A DNA stretch of 64,000 nucleotides from Lumnitzera littorea (taxonomy: Eukaryota > Streptophyta > Magnoliopsida > Myrtales > Combretaceae): positions 25,741,887 through 25,805,886 of the forward strand of contig JAMXBB010000011.1 in the NCBI GenBank assembly GCA_024138015.1. The letters run 5' to 3'. Shown piece by piece: positions 11,582-24,344 of the stretch. The position numbers and the translations under genes are program-made. How positions within the stretch are numbered: position 1 is the stretch's first letter; each line of letters opens with the position of its first letter. The notes under the pieces are model-generated. The model made no database searches, was not told where the DNA came from, and was given only the letters and a program-made list of their open reading frames with translations.

Positions 11582-12816
11582 TGTCACAAGATGGGAGGTT
11601 TAATCCTCTTGAAGTGCTTGTACAATGCTTAATCATCCTTTATCTCATTCTTTTTTGTCATATTATGGATGGTGAGCCAGTCTTTCCCTTCCTAATTACC
11701 TAGGACTATTCCAAGTCCTTCCATCTTTAAGGGTATCGTCAACTTTGTCATAAGCTCCCATATGTTTAGGAGGCTCAACTAGTTTTGGCTTACCGTAACC
11801 ATCATCAGGAGAATAGCATTAGCTTTCAACCAGTTTACTTACGAGAGGCCAAACCTACTTTTAGTGAGTATCATGCCTCACAAACAAACCGCCAACTAAT
11901 ACTACTTACTTCACTTTTAGCTTGAGTTGAACACCCCTACTTGCCTTCAAATCCACAAACCGTAGTATTCACCCCCATCTAAATCCATGATACCCTTGTC
12001 ATGGGGCCAACTCTTCACCACTAGCATCAAATAAAAGATAATCAACCTTACTCTACTTGTTGCCCAACTCCAACCAAAATTACCTCCACTAGAACTTTAG
12101 GTTTCTACATGCTTCCTTCATGCTTTCACCCATTCTTCCATCCTTCGAGATCACGTCTTCCAAAATGGCCCAATGATAGGGTTTACATACTGAAGTTCAT
12201 TTCATTTGCTAAAAATTCAAACAAATTCTTATTACAAAGCTGCTCACAACACTGCTACTCCTTAAACAATCGCTTGGTGGCTACTCCTTCGCTTAATAGC
12301 AACTCTTCCTCTCGAGCTTCATCCACATGAGCCTAGTTGTCAATAAGAACTATCTTTTTTCATTCAGTATATTGGGTAGTGTTTAGGTAACTAGTTGAGT
12401 TGAAACTTTTATACTTTGATACCACTTATCATAGGATGAGAGGTTTACCTCTCTTGAAGTGCTTGTGCAGCGTTCGATCATCCTTCATTTTATCATATTT
12501 GCTCGTATTCTAGATAGTAAGTCAACCTTTCCCTTCCTAATTACCCATGACTATTCTAAGCCCTTCCATCTTTAAGAGTGCCATCCAACATTGCCATAGA
12601 CCCTCATATGTTTAAAAGGCTTAACTATCTCGATTGGTTTTGACCTGCCATAGCCATCATCATAAGAGCAGTATTAGCTCTCCACTAATTGCTTACGAGG
12701 GGCAAAACTTGCCTTTAGAGAATACTTCCTCTCGCAAAGGAACAAACTATTGATTAACGCAACTCACTTCCCTTTAAGCCCTAATTGAGAACCTCTACTT
12801 ACCTTTAAATCTATCA
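11582..12816 (-). mobile_element. TRIM-like miniature LTR element
   Basis: Two ~380-bp direct repeats, 11582-11957 (starts tgtcacaagatg) and 12426-12816 (starts ttatcataggatg), agree over long blocks such as cccttcctaattaccyatga and ccttccatctttaag. One base below the upper copy, the minus strand reads tggtatcaaagt (12413-12424), close to the initiator-tRNA-Met primer site tggtatcagagc. Next to the lower copy is a G-run on the minus strand (gatgggggtga, about 11968-11978) that would serve as polypurine tract. The internal part is only ~470 bp and non-coding, which fits a terminal-repeat retrotransposon in miniature. A 5-bp target duplication was not found. Confidence 0.5.
12413..12424 (-). 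other. tRNA-iMet-like primer binding site
   Basis: The minus strand reads TGGTATCAAAGT, matching the canonical plant PBS TGGTATCAGAGC at 10 of 12 positions, one base from the presumed LTR edge at 12426. Confidence 0.45.
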
Positions 12817-14398
12817 ACCATGACAGAGGTAAATAGGCCTCCGTTAGGGAACACTTAAGTGCTTTTGAGCCATGCAAAGAGGCATATGACTCATGATAGT
12901 AGAGGTCGCAACTGCTTTTTGGGGCTATTTCTGGGGAATCCACTTAAAGAGGGTTCAGTTTAGCGCCAAGTAGCTCGATTAGAGGCTCAAGGGGCTTAGC
13001 CTGCAAATCGAAGAGTTTAACTTAGGTCATAGGGGCCCATGTCTAAAACCAATTGGCCTAAGGCTTAAGAAGGTTAGCCTAGCCCATAGGGGGCTAGGTC
13101 TAAAGCTGATTATCAACAAATACAAATATAATACGACATGATTATAAATGGATATATGTGTTAAAAACTTGACATGATAAGTAAATAGATGAGATTATTT
13201 TTTACCTATTCATAAATGTATCTCGATTTAGGTCTAGCATCTAGATCCACCAAAGAATCTATTCAATAAATAGGTCTTATATACATGTTTGTATCTTAAC
13301 CATAAGCTTGTTTATCTCTAATATGTAGAGGTTAAATGTTTAATTCTATACTCTACTATCTTATTATTCTCGTCTCTTCTCTAGTCTTAGTTTATGCACT
13401 TTTCTCCTATTTTCTAATACTATTGTTCTCCATTAATCTTATTGGTTGTCATCATTCTCTTTCTAGTTATTACATCCATCCACTTTGACTACAAATCTAT
13501 AAAAGTGACATTTTAACTTTTCATTTCCTTATATATTCTCGTTTCTAACATATTTTTCTTTTTCATACCAATTCAAAATTTTCATCTTAATTCATTTCAA
13601 CTCAAATATTTGTATAAGTTTCAATGCTTCATTCTAAATAGCACAACCATTCCCCCATTCATGCATTAAGTTCACATCCATTCTTAACACCCATTAACAT
13701 CTTACATGCTTCATAATAGGACGAGGACAATTTCTTTTACCGTTTGAAAATAAACTCTGTAGGATTGTGTATCAATTATTAAAGCTTTAAACAATTTGCT
13801 ATCCTTTTACTTCAAGATTTATCAATTGTATCACAACCAACAAAAGTGTAAACTTAGAGCACTTTAAGACATATCTTTAGTTTTGCTACTTTAGGAGATC
13901 TATCCAATCGGATCTTGACATCATCTTAATAACATTATTTGTATCACCATTCTTTGAATCATTGTCACTATGTGCTAAGTCTTTCAATAACTATTTATTT
14001 GCTTCATCATCATATCTTAAATTCCATTATTAATTACATCATGGGAGCCTTTGGAGCTAAATTATTAGGTATACCTAAAACCTATTCATGGTACATAAAT
14101 GTTTTATACATATCAGTGATGCACTGTAGGAATAAATGCATCTTAATTATTACAATGGGATGCCAACATACTTAAATGTATTCTTGGCAGATACAACAAA
14201 TGAACCCATTGTCTTCTTAAGTGTACTATGGCCCAACTTTTAAGAAGTTCTTGATCCCTTCAATGTTTGATGTCCTATTATAGGTCATATGCCACATTCA
14301 TTCCAACATATTTTTCATATACCTGGTTATTACTACTAATTTTCTAACACTTAACAATTTTCTTGAAGCATTTTATATTGAACTTAGAGCTTACTCTT
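12817..14398. other. spacer, partly low-copy-looking
   Basis: From 12830 to 13110 there is GC-richer text with repeated gggcttagcctg / ggttagcctagcccat motifs, perhaps an old LTR piece. The rest is AT-rich. No gene was recognised. Confidence 0.4.
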
Positions 14399-15350
14399 TG
14401 ATTTTGATAAGAACAAAAATTTAAATTAATTGAGTCAAATCAAGATTGAGATTAAATGAGTTAATTAAATTACATATGACTTGTAATTTCTTAAGAAGAC
14501 ATTAACTCATCATGTAAAGAAGGATATTATGTACCTTATTATATTTGTTACTTTTTCTTACTTTGGTTTTAGATGGACATTTGGATTAAGGGGTAGCATC
14601 TTGAGGCTATGCTTGGAGGTGTTTGGACACTATGCCTCTAATCATTCTTGCTTCTACTTAGCATCCTAATGCCTTGGAGTTTAGCATCAAGATGCTAAGC
14701 TACTATGATGGAACGATCTTTGACATCCTAAAGCTATGTGAGGAGACATTTGGATGCTACACACAAAAGTAGCCATTGGCTAGCATTTAATGCAACAAAC
14801 TTAAAGGATATTTGTCTTGAAAATCCATATCTCTTTAAGAATCATAAATATAAGCATTTAAGGAATTGAAGAGCATTAAATAGAGCTAAAATCTACAAAC
14901 ATTCCTTTTATTTGTTTTCTTAATACTCAAATTATGTTGTACTCATTCATTCGCTAAATTTTTTGTAAATCCTAATATAGTGTAAGAAAATTTATACTTG
15001 CAAATACTTAGAGAGAGTAAGCAATACTTATGATTGAGGGTTATTATGATTAAGAAGTTTGTGTATTTAATTTTGGGTGACGACTCTTGAGCCATTGAAT
15101 TTGAAATCAAGAAAAGTAGTGTGTAAAGTCCTCAATTAAGGCATTAGGTATTCGTAAAGAGTAGGAGGTAATTTGAACTCTACGTTAAATCTAAGGTTGA
15201 TTCTCTCCTTCCCTATCTCTTTTAATTTTTGTAATTTATTCATTGTTTCTTTACTATTTTAGTTATCAATTATAATTATTTGAATTAGAAATCACTTAAA
15301 TTGCAAAAATTTGTAAATAAACTTAATTTACCCCTCCTCTTGAATTCCTA
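14399..15350 (+). mobile_element. copia-type solo LTR
   Basis: The left edge reads tgattttgataagaacaaaa, the usual opening of many plant Ty1/copia LTRs (TGATTTTGATGATAACAAA). The right part has the matching closing text: a stretch of T-rich leader, then aatttacccctcctcttgaa (about 15325-15343), equivalent to the ATTCACCCCCCTCTTGAATT end of such LTRs. No PBS, coding region or second copy follows. The end position is approximate and no clean target duplication was seen. Confidence 0.45.
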
Positions 15351-16042
15351 GTGTAATATTTAATTTTATTGAATATTGAAAAATTAACCTCAATGTTCTT
15401 AATGGGACGATAGTTTTCATAATTAAGCGTATACTCATTTCATAATTATTGTTAATTTGTCTTTCTGTACACAAAAATTTGCTTGCTAAAAAAATTTCTC
15501 CATAAATCCTTTTTCCATGAGAAGATAGATTTTTTTTTTTTCAACTAAAATACAAATTATAACTTTGGGGAGATTTTAATCTAATACATCCTATTAGAAA
15601 AATTAGTTTTCTTATCACTAAATTATAATAGTCTTTGCACAACATCATAAATTTAAATTCTTTTAAATTCATGATTTTCTCAATTTACCCCAATTTCTCT
15701 TTTTAAGTTTCTATAAAGTGTAATAAATAATTGATGTTGTAAGAAAGTAGATAACATTATAATAATGTTATAAGATTATTCAAATTTTTTAGCAATCTCA
15801 ATCATTAATTTATAGATTGATGAAAATTGAGATGATTTATTTTCCAATAAGATACTTGCTACTTATAGAATAAATTAAGAAAAATGGCTTTAGCATAAAT
15901 TTGAAATAGCATATTTAATATATTTCATTAGCCACGCAATTAATATGATGATTAAGGTATACCTTTCTAATTGAAAAGAGATTCATCATGAAGGTATACC
16001 AACTATATATATATGTTCATGTTTAAGGGAAATTCTATAATA
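15351..16042. other. AT-rich spacer
   Basis: No open frame or family signature was recognised. Confidence 0.5.
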
Positions 16043-16260
16043 ACGTCATATTACGTAACTTTATGATAAATCACACTGATTTCAGTAAATCATGCCATGA
16101 TGTAAGCTATTGATAAGTTTATTTTTATTATTGATAGACATAATCTATTGAAATCTAGTAAAAATAAGATTTTCAATAGCTTCCATTTTATTATTCATGG
16201 TATGATTTACTAAAATCGAATGTAATTTATCATATTACATAAATGTGATCTGATTGATAT
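16043..16260. mobile_element. foldback MITE, related to the one at 10600
   Basis: The left arm atgataaatcacactgattt..cagtaaatcatgccatga (about 16062-16100) pairs with the right arm tcatggtatgatttactaaa..atttatcat (about 16195-16233). The centre has gctattgataag (left) and ttttcaatagc (right), also inverted. The motifs agtaaatca and gctattgat are shared with the element at 10600-10775. Confidence 0.5.
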
Positions 16261-18650
16261 ACAGTAACACCTCTATGTTTTAATTAACATGTTGCGTTGA
16301 ATTACTTATGCAAATTAAATATATCACTATTCAAAACCATGATAATCTTTTTACTTAAAGAACTTATTTACCTCAATATGTCACTTATGATGATATTTTC
16401 TCGTATTGCCAATGACTATTTCAGTTGTTCATGCTTATTTGCATGAACCAAATCAATTAAATAACATCAATAAAGCCATGCTAGAATTGCAAAAAAAAAA
16501 AAAAAAAGAGATAAAAGTAAAAGTTTTGTAAGAAAATAAATAATTTCAATTTCAATATAATTTTTCATTTCTACATGTGCATCCTTGATGGACCTCTTCT
16601 TTAGAAACAAATTGATCGAACTAAAAAATTGGGATGGGCCTAATTACACCATCAACCAAATCATTTATAATTAAATTTGAGTTGATCATCCAATTGATAA
16701 TGAAAAAAGATTTAATAAATATTACATGCTATGTGATGTACATATGACAAATGTTGACACAAATATTAATAGTAAGATTAGTTTTTAAATTCATTACCAT
16801 GCATGATTTGCACACGACATATATGTTATTATAGTATTGGTATTTACACACCATATATACATAACACATAACATGTATTACCTATTGAATCCTTTACATA
16901 TCTTAATCTAATTTGTGCAAAATTGATTTGCTTCCTAAATAGAGAGAATCTTATTCCAACAAGTATGCAGTTATTGCTAATGGAAAATAATAGAAGCCAA
17001 ATATTAGAAGGAAAAAAAAAAAACCAAAGTAAGGAAACAAATAAATAAATATATATATACATATATAAATCTATTATCATTTAAAATCTCGTAAAAAACA
17101 TGGCTAAAAAACTAAAGCACTAATTATTAATCCCTATCTCTAATAAGCATTTTAAGAATTAATACTTTTAACTTTATTATTTTTTCTTCTCAACTATTAT
17201 TACATCTATCATAAAAGTATATCAAATATAATCTATTTCATTAAGAGACATATATTGATACACTAAGTTAAAAAATCTTAAATAGAACTAACTTTTTAAG
17301 ATACCACTAAATAGTTTTTCTAGTCCATATATTTTCAAATATTTCAATATCTTCAAGATAATATTTTCCACTTATTTCTTATAGAAGCATCAACCAATGT
17401 CCATAAAATACAAAAAGGAGATTAGACGAACATAAGGATAGTAAATGGGCTAAGCATGCGAGCATGAGCATGATTGGGCTTATTCCGTGGGTTGCCTAAG
17501 CACGAGCACACGAGAATAATAGAAGGCACCAGCATGAGTAAGTTTAGGCCCAAGCATACAAGCACGAGCACGCTAGGCATGATAAAACACATAGGCAAGA
17601 CATTGGGCCTCAATTGATATTTTAAGTATTTTTAATTTGATAGTACATTTGATGTATTAATTTATTTGTTTAATACATTAATCAGTTGATTTTTCTTATT
17701 GTAATTATAACAGGTAGTGTATCTTGTATGTAATTTTTAATTTTAAATATTATATTAAATTGACAAAAAGTTTATTTGGTGTAATAATTTAATTGTTAAT
17801 CAGTTGCTTTTTTTAATTATATTATACCAATAAGTATAACATGTACGCAGTTTTTAATTTTAAATATTATATTAAATAAATAAGAAAACATAATAATTAT
17901 TGTAATTTCTTTATACAATTTCATTTAACCAATCTATTTATTTTAATTTGAATAAACAAGTTAAGCTTGAGTAAGATATAAATGAATGGTCTAATAAATT
18001 AATATACCTAATTTAATTAGGCAAATCAATTTTAAATTAATTTAAGTAATATTACGTTCTTAAATTGAAGTAGCTAAATATTATATGAAATTGGATCATT
18101 GGATCCAAGCATCATAAATTGTATGACCCTAATTTAAAACAGGTATAGTAAGACTCATACAAATTCATCAAATGGGCCTAAAGTCAAAACACATCCTTGA
18201 TATAAGGAGACAGAGACTTAATATGATAAATAGATGAGTATAAATACAAATTTAATTGTTAGAAGATGTAAATCAAATTTAAGGAAGTACAAATGAGCCA
18301 ATCGGTCAAAAAATCAATATGTTAAAACGTTATGCCTATCACTATGCTTCGATGAAGACCCTACTCATTTACCTCAAGGTCCAATATATCTTCATGTTGA
18401 ATCTAATACAAACAATGTGATTAATCTTTTGATATACTATTGTACTTCAAGACAGGTTTTTAAATTATATTTAAAATATATTAATTTAATACCAAGTAAT
18501 TGAACCGAAATTTGAAACCTCTAATAATATATATATATATATATAACAATCTAGCAAAACTAATATTTACCATGGAATGGAACAAAATGTATTCCAATTA
18601 ATACTAGTTGTCATCATCATCAATCCATCTTATCTCCTCTCCCCTTTCCA
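16261..18650. other. AT-rich spacer
   Basis: Contains short TA-rich runs (about 17046-17070 and 18527-18545), poly-A tracts and one GC-richer patch noted separately. No gene was recognised. Confidence 0.5.
17440..17600. repeat. GCACGAGCA-rich degenerate repeat
   Basis: The motifs gcatgcgagcatgagcatg, agcacgagcacacgag, accagcatgagtaag and agcacgagcacg recur within 160 bp, mixed with gggcttannccg/taggccca. Such GCACGAGCACG/GGGCC strings are common inside decayed plant hAT-like elements. No ends were found. Confidence 0.4.
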
Positions 18651-18659
18651 TTGCCTTGA

Positions 18660-20797
18660 ATAATCACGTGGCTTCATCATCTTTCTTACATCCAAAAATT
18701 GATTCCTTAACCCCTTGTCTCCTCTTTTGGGCATCCCATCAATTCTTGAGGCATACAGTAGCTTTAATGGTTTCAGCCTTAAGCTAAAGGTAATGAGGGT
18801 TGAGGACTCAACCACCTAAGCTAAAAGCCTATTCAAACGACACCATCAAAGCCAGAGCCCCCCAAACATTCCTTACAACAATTGATAAGATAGGCATCAT
18901 GTGGGATTTTGTTGCCCACCACTTAAGGACATCCATATTAGCCTCATCTTCCCACATGTGTTAGACTTTGTAAACTAATAGTTTACTAAAAGTTTCACTG
19001 GTAGTATTGCTGGTAGTTCCTGAACTCCGGCTTATGTGAGCAATCTACTTACTCTTCTTTGTAGACGTAACATAAGAATTATTGGTCTAACTGTTGGATC
19101 AAGATCATTGAGACGAAGGCTACATTTTACCCTTGTGATAGAGGAATAGGGATTTAAGCGCACTCTTAGCTTCTATTTTAAGCCTTGCAGCTTCAGTTGT
19201 AGCATCTTCTAAGCCAACGCTTTAGTAAAATTCCTCTAGCAAATTATAAGTATTGTGAAATCTGTAACGTAGATCCAACATTGTAGCAATATAAAATAAG
19301 AGAGGAAAGGGGCAAAAGTATGTAAGCAATTTAACCTTCATTGCTATGACGGTAAGAAAGAGCAACAGCTCATCTATAAAGTTTGCCTATGTATAAATAA
19401 TATAGATGAGGTTCAGGAGTACAACATTGCTGGTAGGATAATAGTAGCTAGATAAAATCATCGTCAGTTAGATGAAGCACTCAACAACTTGCACAAGTTG
19501 CTTGTTTTCTTCCAATCCGCTATACAAATTCAACCATGCTTGGGCTCTTGGCTTACTTTCTGATGGATGTAAGAGTTAGAAAAAGTAGTCAAGGCCTTCC
19601 ATACCTATATTACCAATTAATAAAGTGTTCAGTATAAAGTGTTACCGTAAAATAAAAATAAATTATGTCTCTAAGTTAGACCCAATGAATGTAATAATAA
19701 TTTTATGTAATGCAAATTGCTAACCTTCAACGATTTGTGTAACATCTCATGTGTAGAATTCCGTCATATGATGACATCACGCGGTGGGATGAATTACTCG
19801 TGGTTTTCATTCCGACAATAATTGATATATGCCAAGTGTTTCCATTTGTTGTAATGGATACAATTTGTTTCAAAATGGATCTTAATAAGGTAATCCACTA
19901 TCTTACAAGCATTCATGTTGTCTTGTACTATAAGATTTAGAATGTGGCATAAGCAATGGACATGGAAAAGCTTCCCTTCACAAATCGAGTAAAGTTGCTA
20001 TTTTAACAGTCGTATCACTGTTATGTTTGTGGATGCATTATCAAAGGTGATATTGAACAGCCTACGAATTTCGTAGGTTCGAATGGTGTATAAGATAATG
20101 GACATGATTGTTGAACTCATGTAAGCTTCCGAGAATAACATGAATGTGATGATCCGCTTTTACACCACCTAATTTTTATTAATCTAATGTGTCGTGACAC
20201 ACATACAACTGTCATCAATGTTGATGAGTTGTGACTTCCATATGTACGATGTAAAAAAAAAAAAATGCAATACAACGATACAAATGGCATTGAGAGTAAT
20301 AAGAATTTTATAACAACAGTAATTTAAATAATTTTGAGAGGAAAATTTGGATTCTTATTAACTGGATTCAAAACTATATACCTACGCCTTCAACTATCTA
20401 CGTTTACGTAAGAATAACTTGATCGTTTCATTTCGCAAGGTTTACTACCCTACATGCTTATATTTTAGTAACAATGAGCCTAATGTTTCATGGCTTATTA
20501 CATGAAATGATATGTCGACGATTGTCGTCATCTGAATGAGATTTTTTCATGTCTTCTCAAGTTAAATACAAATGAGTATGCCACTTTCCTCAATAGCTGA
20601 TGAAGTCCCTATCAATCAGGCATTTAAGACTTTAACCAGTGGTTCATTTTTCTTCCAATGCATATTTAAATGTTGGGTAAGGTGGTCCGTTCCTAGCTTG
20701 GACTTTCTAGACAAAGGTTTGTTGCATGTTATACACCTAGCAATATCAAAACGTCGCTTATTTGCCTCTTCTGTCTTTCAGATGAACCCTCAGCCAT
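18660..20797 (-). pseudogene. hAT transposase (RICESLEEPER/DAYSLEEPER-like), decayed
   Basis: The protein would start at 20797 (MAEGSSERQ). Across frame changes the minus strand shows, in order, four hAT landmarks. First is a BED zinc finger, CITCN...SKLGTDHLTQHLNMH (C2-H2 pattern, about 20745-20657). Second is the core strand KRIITF...LFNITFDNAS.N (about 20180-20030), which carries a DNAS motif as in the hAT catalytic core. Third is GKLFHVHCLCHILNLIVQD (about 19980-19914). Fourth is the C-terminal dimerisation region LKWWATKSHMMPILS, then AFSLGG, VLNPH and LKAETIKA (about 18950-18690). The length and order match full plant hAT transposases of roughly 650-700 residues. Many stops and frameshifts make it inactive, including a stop at the conserved Arg position after AFSLGG. 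Terminal inverted repeats were not located. Confidence 0.8.
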
Positions 20798-21323
20798 AGT
20801 AGAACCAGTATTACTTAGTGATCCCCCTTGCAGCTAACTTTGTAAGTAGTCTTCTATGTAATCCTTCTAGCCATAATGAGACAAATATAATTACAATATA
20901 TTCGATTAATTATTTCATAATTGATATTTACAAAACTAAAGACATAAATTCAGTTTCACTAATGGAAGACAATCCAAAGGATACAGACCACATCAAAATT
21001 CTCGTAGTCATCTGCATTAGCATAGGTAACACCAGGAGCGGTGGAAGGCGGATATCCTGGGACTGGTTGTCCGATGATATTCAACAAATATGTGTAACAC
21101 TAACTAAGATTTCTTTAACCGAAGATCTACGAATCATCATATTCATTAATTGCTGACAAGTTGTCATAAGGATTTCTACTTCTACTTCCTTGCATTGTTA
21201 AATGTATGTAGACAAAGATAAGAGTTTGAAGAGTGAAAACTAGAGGAGCTAAAAATTTTAGTAAACTTAGGGAATGAAATAAAGGGAATGTTGGGAGCAA
21301 TATGGTCAATGTTATGTTTTAGC
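20798..21323. other. 5' leader region of the hAT gene
   Basis: Non-coding between the hAT start and its presumed promoter. The plus-strand open frames here are antisense by-products. No other feature is supported. Confidence 0.4.
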
Positions 21324-21340
21324 TCATATTTATAAGCCAA
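21324..21340 (-). promoter_or_regulatory. TATA box, probable hAT transposase promoter
   Basis: The minus strand reads ggcttataaatatgag, a good TATA box about 530 bp upstream of the hAT start, in the right orientation. The assignment is by position only. Confidence 0.35.
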
Positions 21341-22118
21341 GAGAAGGGATGCTGCCAAAGGCCAATGTGGGGACATTGTGGGCCCAATAAAGAGACATTA
21401 TACTCAATATCCCTACGTTAACCTCCCGTCTAAGGGAAAATTTATGGGTAGGAATCCCGACAATGTGCTAACGTTAGGTTACCTACTCGAAAATTTTTCC
21501 TTAAGCCAAAAAGCAATGTGGATACATTACATGGAATGTGTCAACATTTCTAACTTGCAAAAGACTAAAATTTTCACTTGTTTATGTCTATTGAATTCTA
21601 TGTCTATATGAAAATTACTTAGTAAACCACCTCAAGCTTATCGTTATCTATCTCCTCATTATTCAACGATCTTGCGATAAACATAGCATTCCATTCTTGC
21701 ACCATTATTAATTTTCTCCTCTAGATCAGTAGAATTGTAAATGTCATAAAAAGTAACACATACCTCTACTGGGCTTATTAATGAGATGCACATTGCATGT
21801 GAGACATTTCGCAATGTCTTACCCTTATATTTCAACAAAAATTTTCCAAATACAACTTTTCTTTCAATGTTTAGACATGGAAATATATAAAAAATTAAAT
21901 AGTTAATGATACAAAACTGGACTGGAGCTTAAAATAAAGATAATCCATATAGTCTTGATCTACATCTATGTGCATACGTTAGAACAAAAAAAATGAGAAA
22001 GAGAGAGAGTAGTGTTACAGTGCCAATAACAAATGGATATAAAAAAATTGCATTTCTCAATTGACAATGTGTAGGTATTTAATAAACTAGTCTTGTTACA
22101 AATTGGCCTTCAAGTAAA

Positions 22119-22510
22119 CCCTAATGTACCTACATTGAATTCAACGTAGACACAAGCTATGTCTTGACTTAAACCATGGACTGTTAAGGCAACAACGTCC
22201 CTAAGTTACCCTTAATGTAGGTACGTCGTAGTCCTAAAGGTCAAATACTTTCCCACGTTGGGGTTACAACATTCATCACAATGTAGGCATGTTGTAGGCT
22301 AAAATAGTCAACAAAAAAAAAAAATCAACATTAGGGCTATAACGTGCCTACTTTGAGGCCAATGTAGTGATGTTGTTGCCCTAATGTCAAAATTTTTTCA
22401 ATTGGTTTGGGCTACAACGTGCTCACATTGTAAGCAACATGGGTACGTTGTGGCCCTAACAGTCTTTTTTCAGATATTGGGGCTATACATCGGTATGTTG
22501 TGGTCTGGAG
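22119..22510. repeat. tandem array of ~73-bp palindromic units
   Basis: Five units start near 22183, 22260, 22333, 22409 and 22479, with a partial one at 22119-22137, giving steps of 70-77 bp. Each unit is an inverted pair. The left half reads gggctacaacgtgcctac and the right half reads gtaggtacgttgtagccc, with a short centre (acattg..caatg). An A/T-rich linker of the type gtcaaaattttt follows. Single halves (caatgtgg.acattgtggg) also occur at about 21365-21390 and 21512-21530. The array lies in the spacer between the divergent hAT pseudogene and the plus-strand transposon-protein pseudogene, where subterminal transposase-binding repeats might be expected. The function is inferred. Confidence 0.7.
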
Positions 22511-22631
22511 AATGGTATGTAAAACTATTCTTTACTCACAATGTTCCCACATCTAAAACAAAATTTGCTCATGTTCCAAAATCTTCCATTTCACTTTCTA
22601 AGTTATTGAATCCTTACCCAACCCAATTACC

Positions 22632-24020
22632 ATGAAATTCTCCTCTCGTGCGCAACCTAAGAAAAGCAACTGCCAAAGTAAGTCTAGGAATAAACATGCT
22701 TGATCTTGTTCTCCAACTGCCCCTTCACCAGCTCAGACTAATGCCCACATATTCAATGGTAAACACATTGTAATGACCAAAATGCATAACTGATTCAACT
22801 GTGATTTCTGCTGGTGAAATGTTTTAGTTATGCTGTCAACTGGGATGAGTTGCTTGATGTTGGTAACTTCCAAGTGTTGCTTTAACAGATGGGCCTCTAA
22901 CGATTGTTGGACTTAGATAATGACACATATCCTAACTTGGTTTGCATGTTTTGTTCAAATGCGACAACCAAATTAGTTTATGAAGGTGATGACGACAAGA
23001 CATGGAATGTGATGGATATCTACGCTGGGTATATCTCGACTTATAAGTTTAGCCATATTTTGATGGTTTGTTTGAAATACGTAAATGAATTATTGTAGCT
23101 TCCTCCCGGTGGCGAAATCTTCAAGTCTGAAAAATGGGATGTCATAGGAGCTTTCGTCCGTATACTCGAGCTACCCATATGTCAATGGGAGAATACTACT
23201 TAGTATCTTAGGCACCTGAAGTCTGGTGATCTCTTCATCATGTCATGACTTATCCATCATATAATTACTAACTTTGTCACCCCATACGTTAATACTTCAT
23301 TTTTTTTAGAAGAAGATTTATGGCTTATCGACTCCTTTCTCTGTGGAAGATGAGTCGATGTTGGGACCATCATTTGTCGTTGCATGATGCGAATACATGC
23401 ATGGAAGGACAATTAACTAAAATATAGCACTTCCTCTCACATATGTTCGCATCCAAAAGAATTAATTTGAACAATTATGCAAACAATAGAGCGAAGCCAT
23501 TCATATTAGATATGTGGAAGCAAAAGCTTCACATTGAGAGGAATGAAGAGATAGGTGAGTGGTATAGGGTCGAACAAGGGCAATAACAACAACAACAACA
23601 AGCACACCATCGACAATAGGAAGATGATGAGCTTCCTCTTGACATATTCCTCGATTAGCAAGATTAGCAAGGTGGGATGGGACATGAAGAAGCATACGAT
23701 CATCAAGAGGTCCCTAGATCAAATGTTTTCTTTAACATGCAATAGATGTACCAATATATTAATGAAATATACGAGAGGGATATTGCCAGATTTGTTAGGG
23801 AATAGGAGATGTATGAAATGGTGAGAGGGTATAGGATTGATCTCCAAGAGCTTAGAGAGGAGTAGTAACAACAAGGCTAATGTATTAAAGAAATGTGGCA
23901 GCACCAACAGGCATACTACTAGTCAGTTGGTTGTCTTTTTACCTCCAAAACAACAACTTCTCCTTGACGGTGACCAAAAACAAGGATATGGTCAATCATC
24001 AACTTCTCCACATATACCAT
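22632..24020 (+). pseudogene. 'putative plant transposon protein' domain gene, decayed
   Basis: A possible start, MKFSSRAQPKK, lies at 22632. Across frames the text then reads NWDELLDVGNFQVLL, LDNDTYPNLVCMF, WNVMDIYAGYISTY, KWDVIGAFVRILELP, a helix-rich middle (FVTPYVNTSFFLEED) and VDVGTIICRCMMRI. It ends with an acidic Gln-rich tail (VREQEMYEMVRGYRIDLQELREEQ, quoted in part, near 23790-23866). This order resembles the plant retrotransposon/transposon protein domain in which LV-EFY-N, WVRG...I and LLY-IL-G-SI-VG motifs occur. Stops (TAG/TAA) interrupt it repeatedly. Which element it belongs to is not clear. Confidence 0.5.
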
Positions 24021-24344
24021 TTAGAGAAATTTAAGGTTTTTATTTTTCTTTTCAGGTTTTCATCAAACATCATGTAAGTCACTAATGTAAAGGAAAAAAT
24101 CAAATTTCTAATAAAATGTCCTTGTTCTAATTCATTTTGTACCTTTTCAATTTCGATTTTGTTTCTTTTTATTCTTTCATTGATTGCATTATTGCATATC
24201 AATTGTCATGTATAAAATATATATTAAATACACCACATATATATTGTATTTTAGGAATAAAATTTATATTGCTTAACAAAGATATCATTGTAGTAGTATT
24301 AACTAATTTAGTTTTTCTAAAAGATAACCTTATACAAATTTAAT

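Noticed and set aside
21378..21611. 77-codon plus-strand open frame
   Set aside because: It crosses half-units of the palindromic repeat and shows no protein-like conservation.
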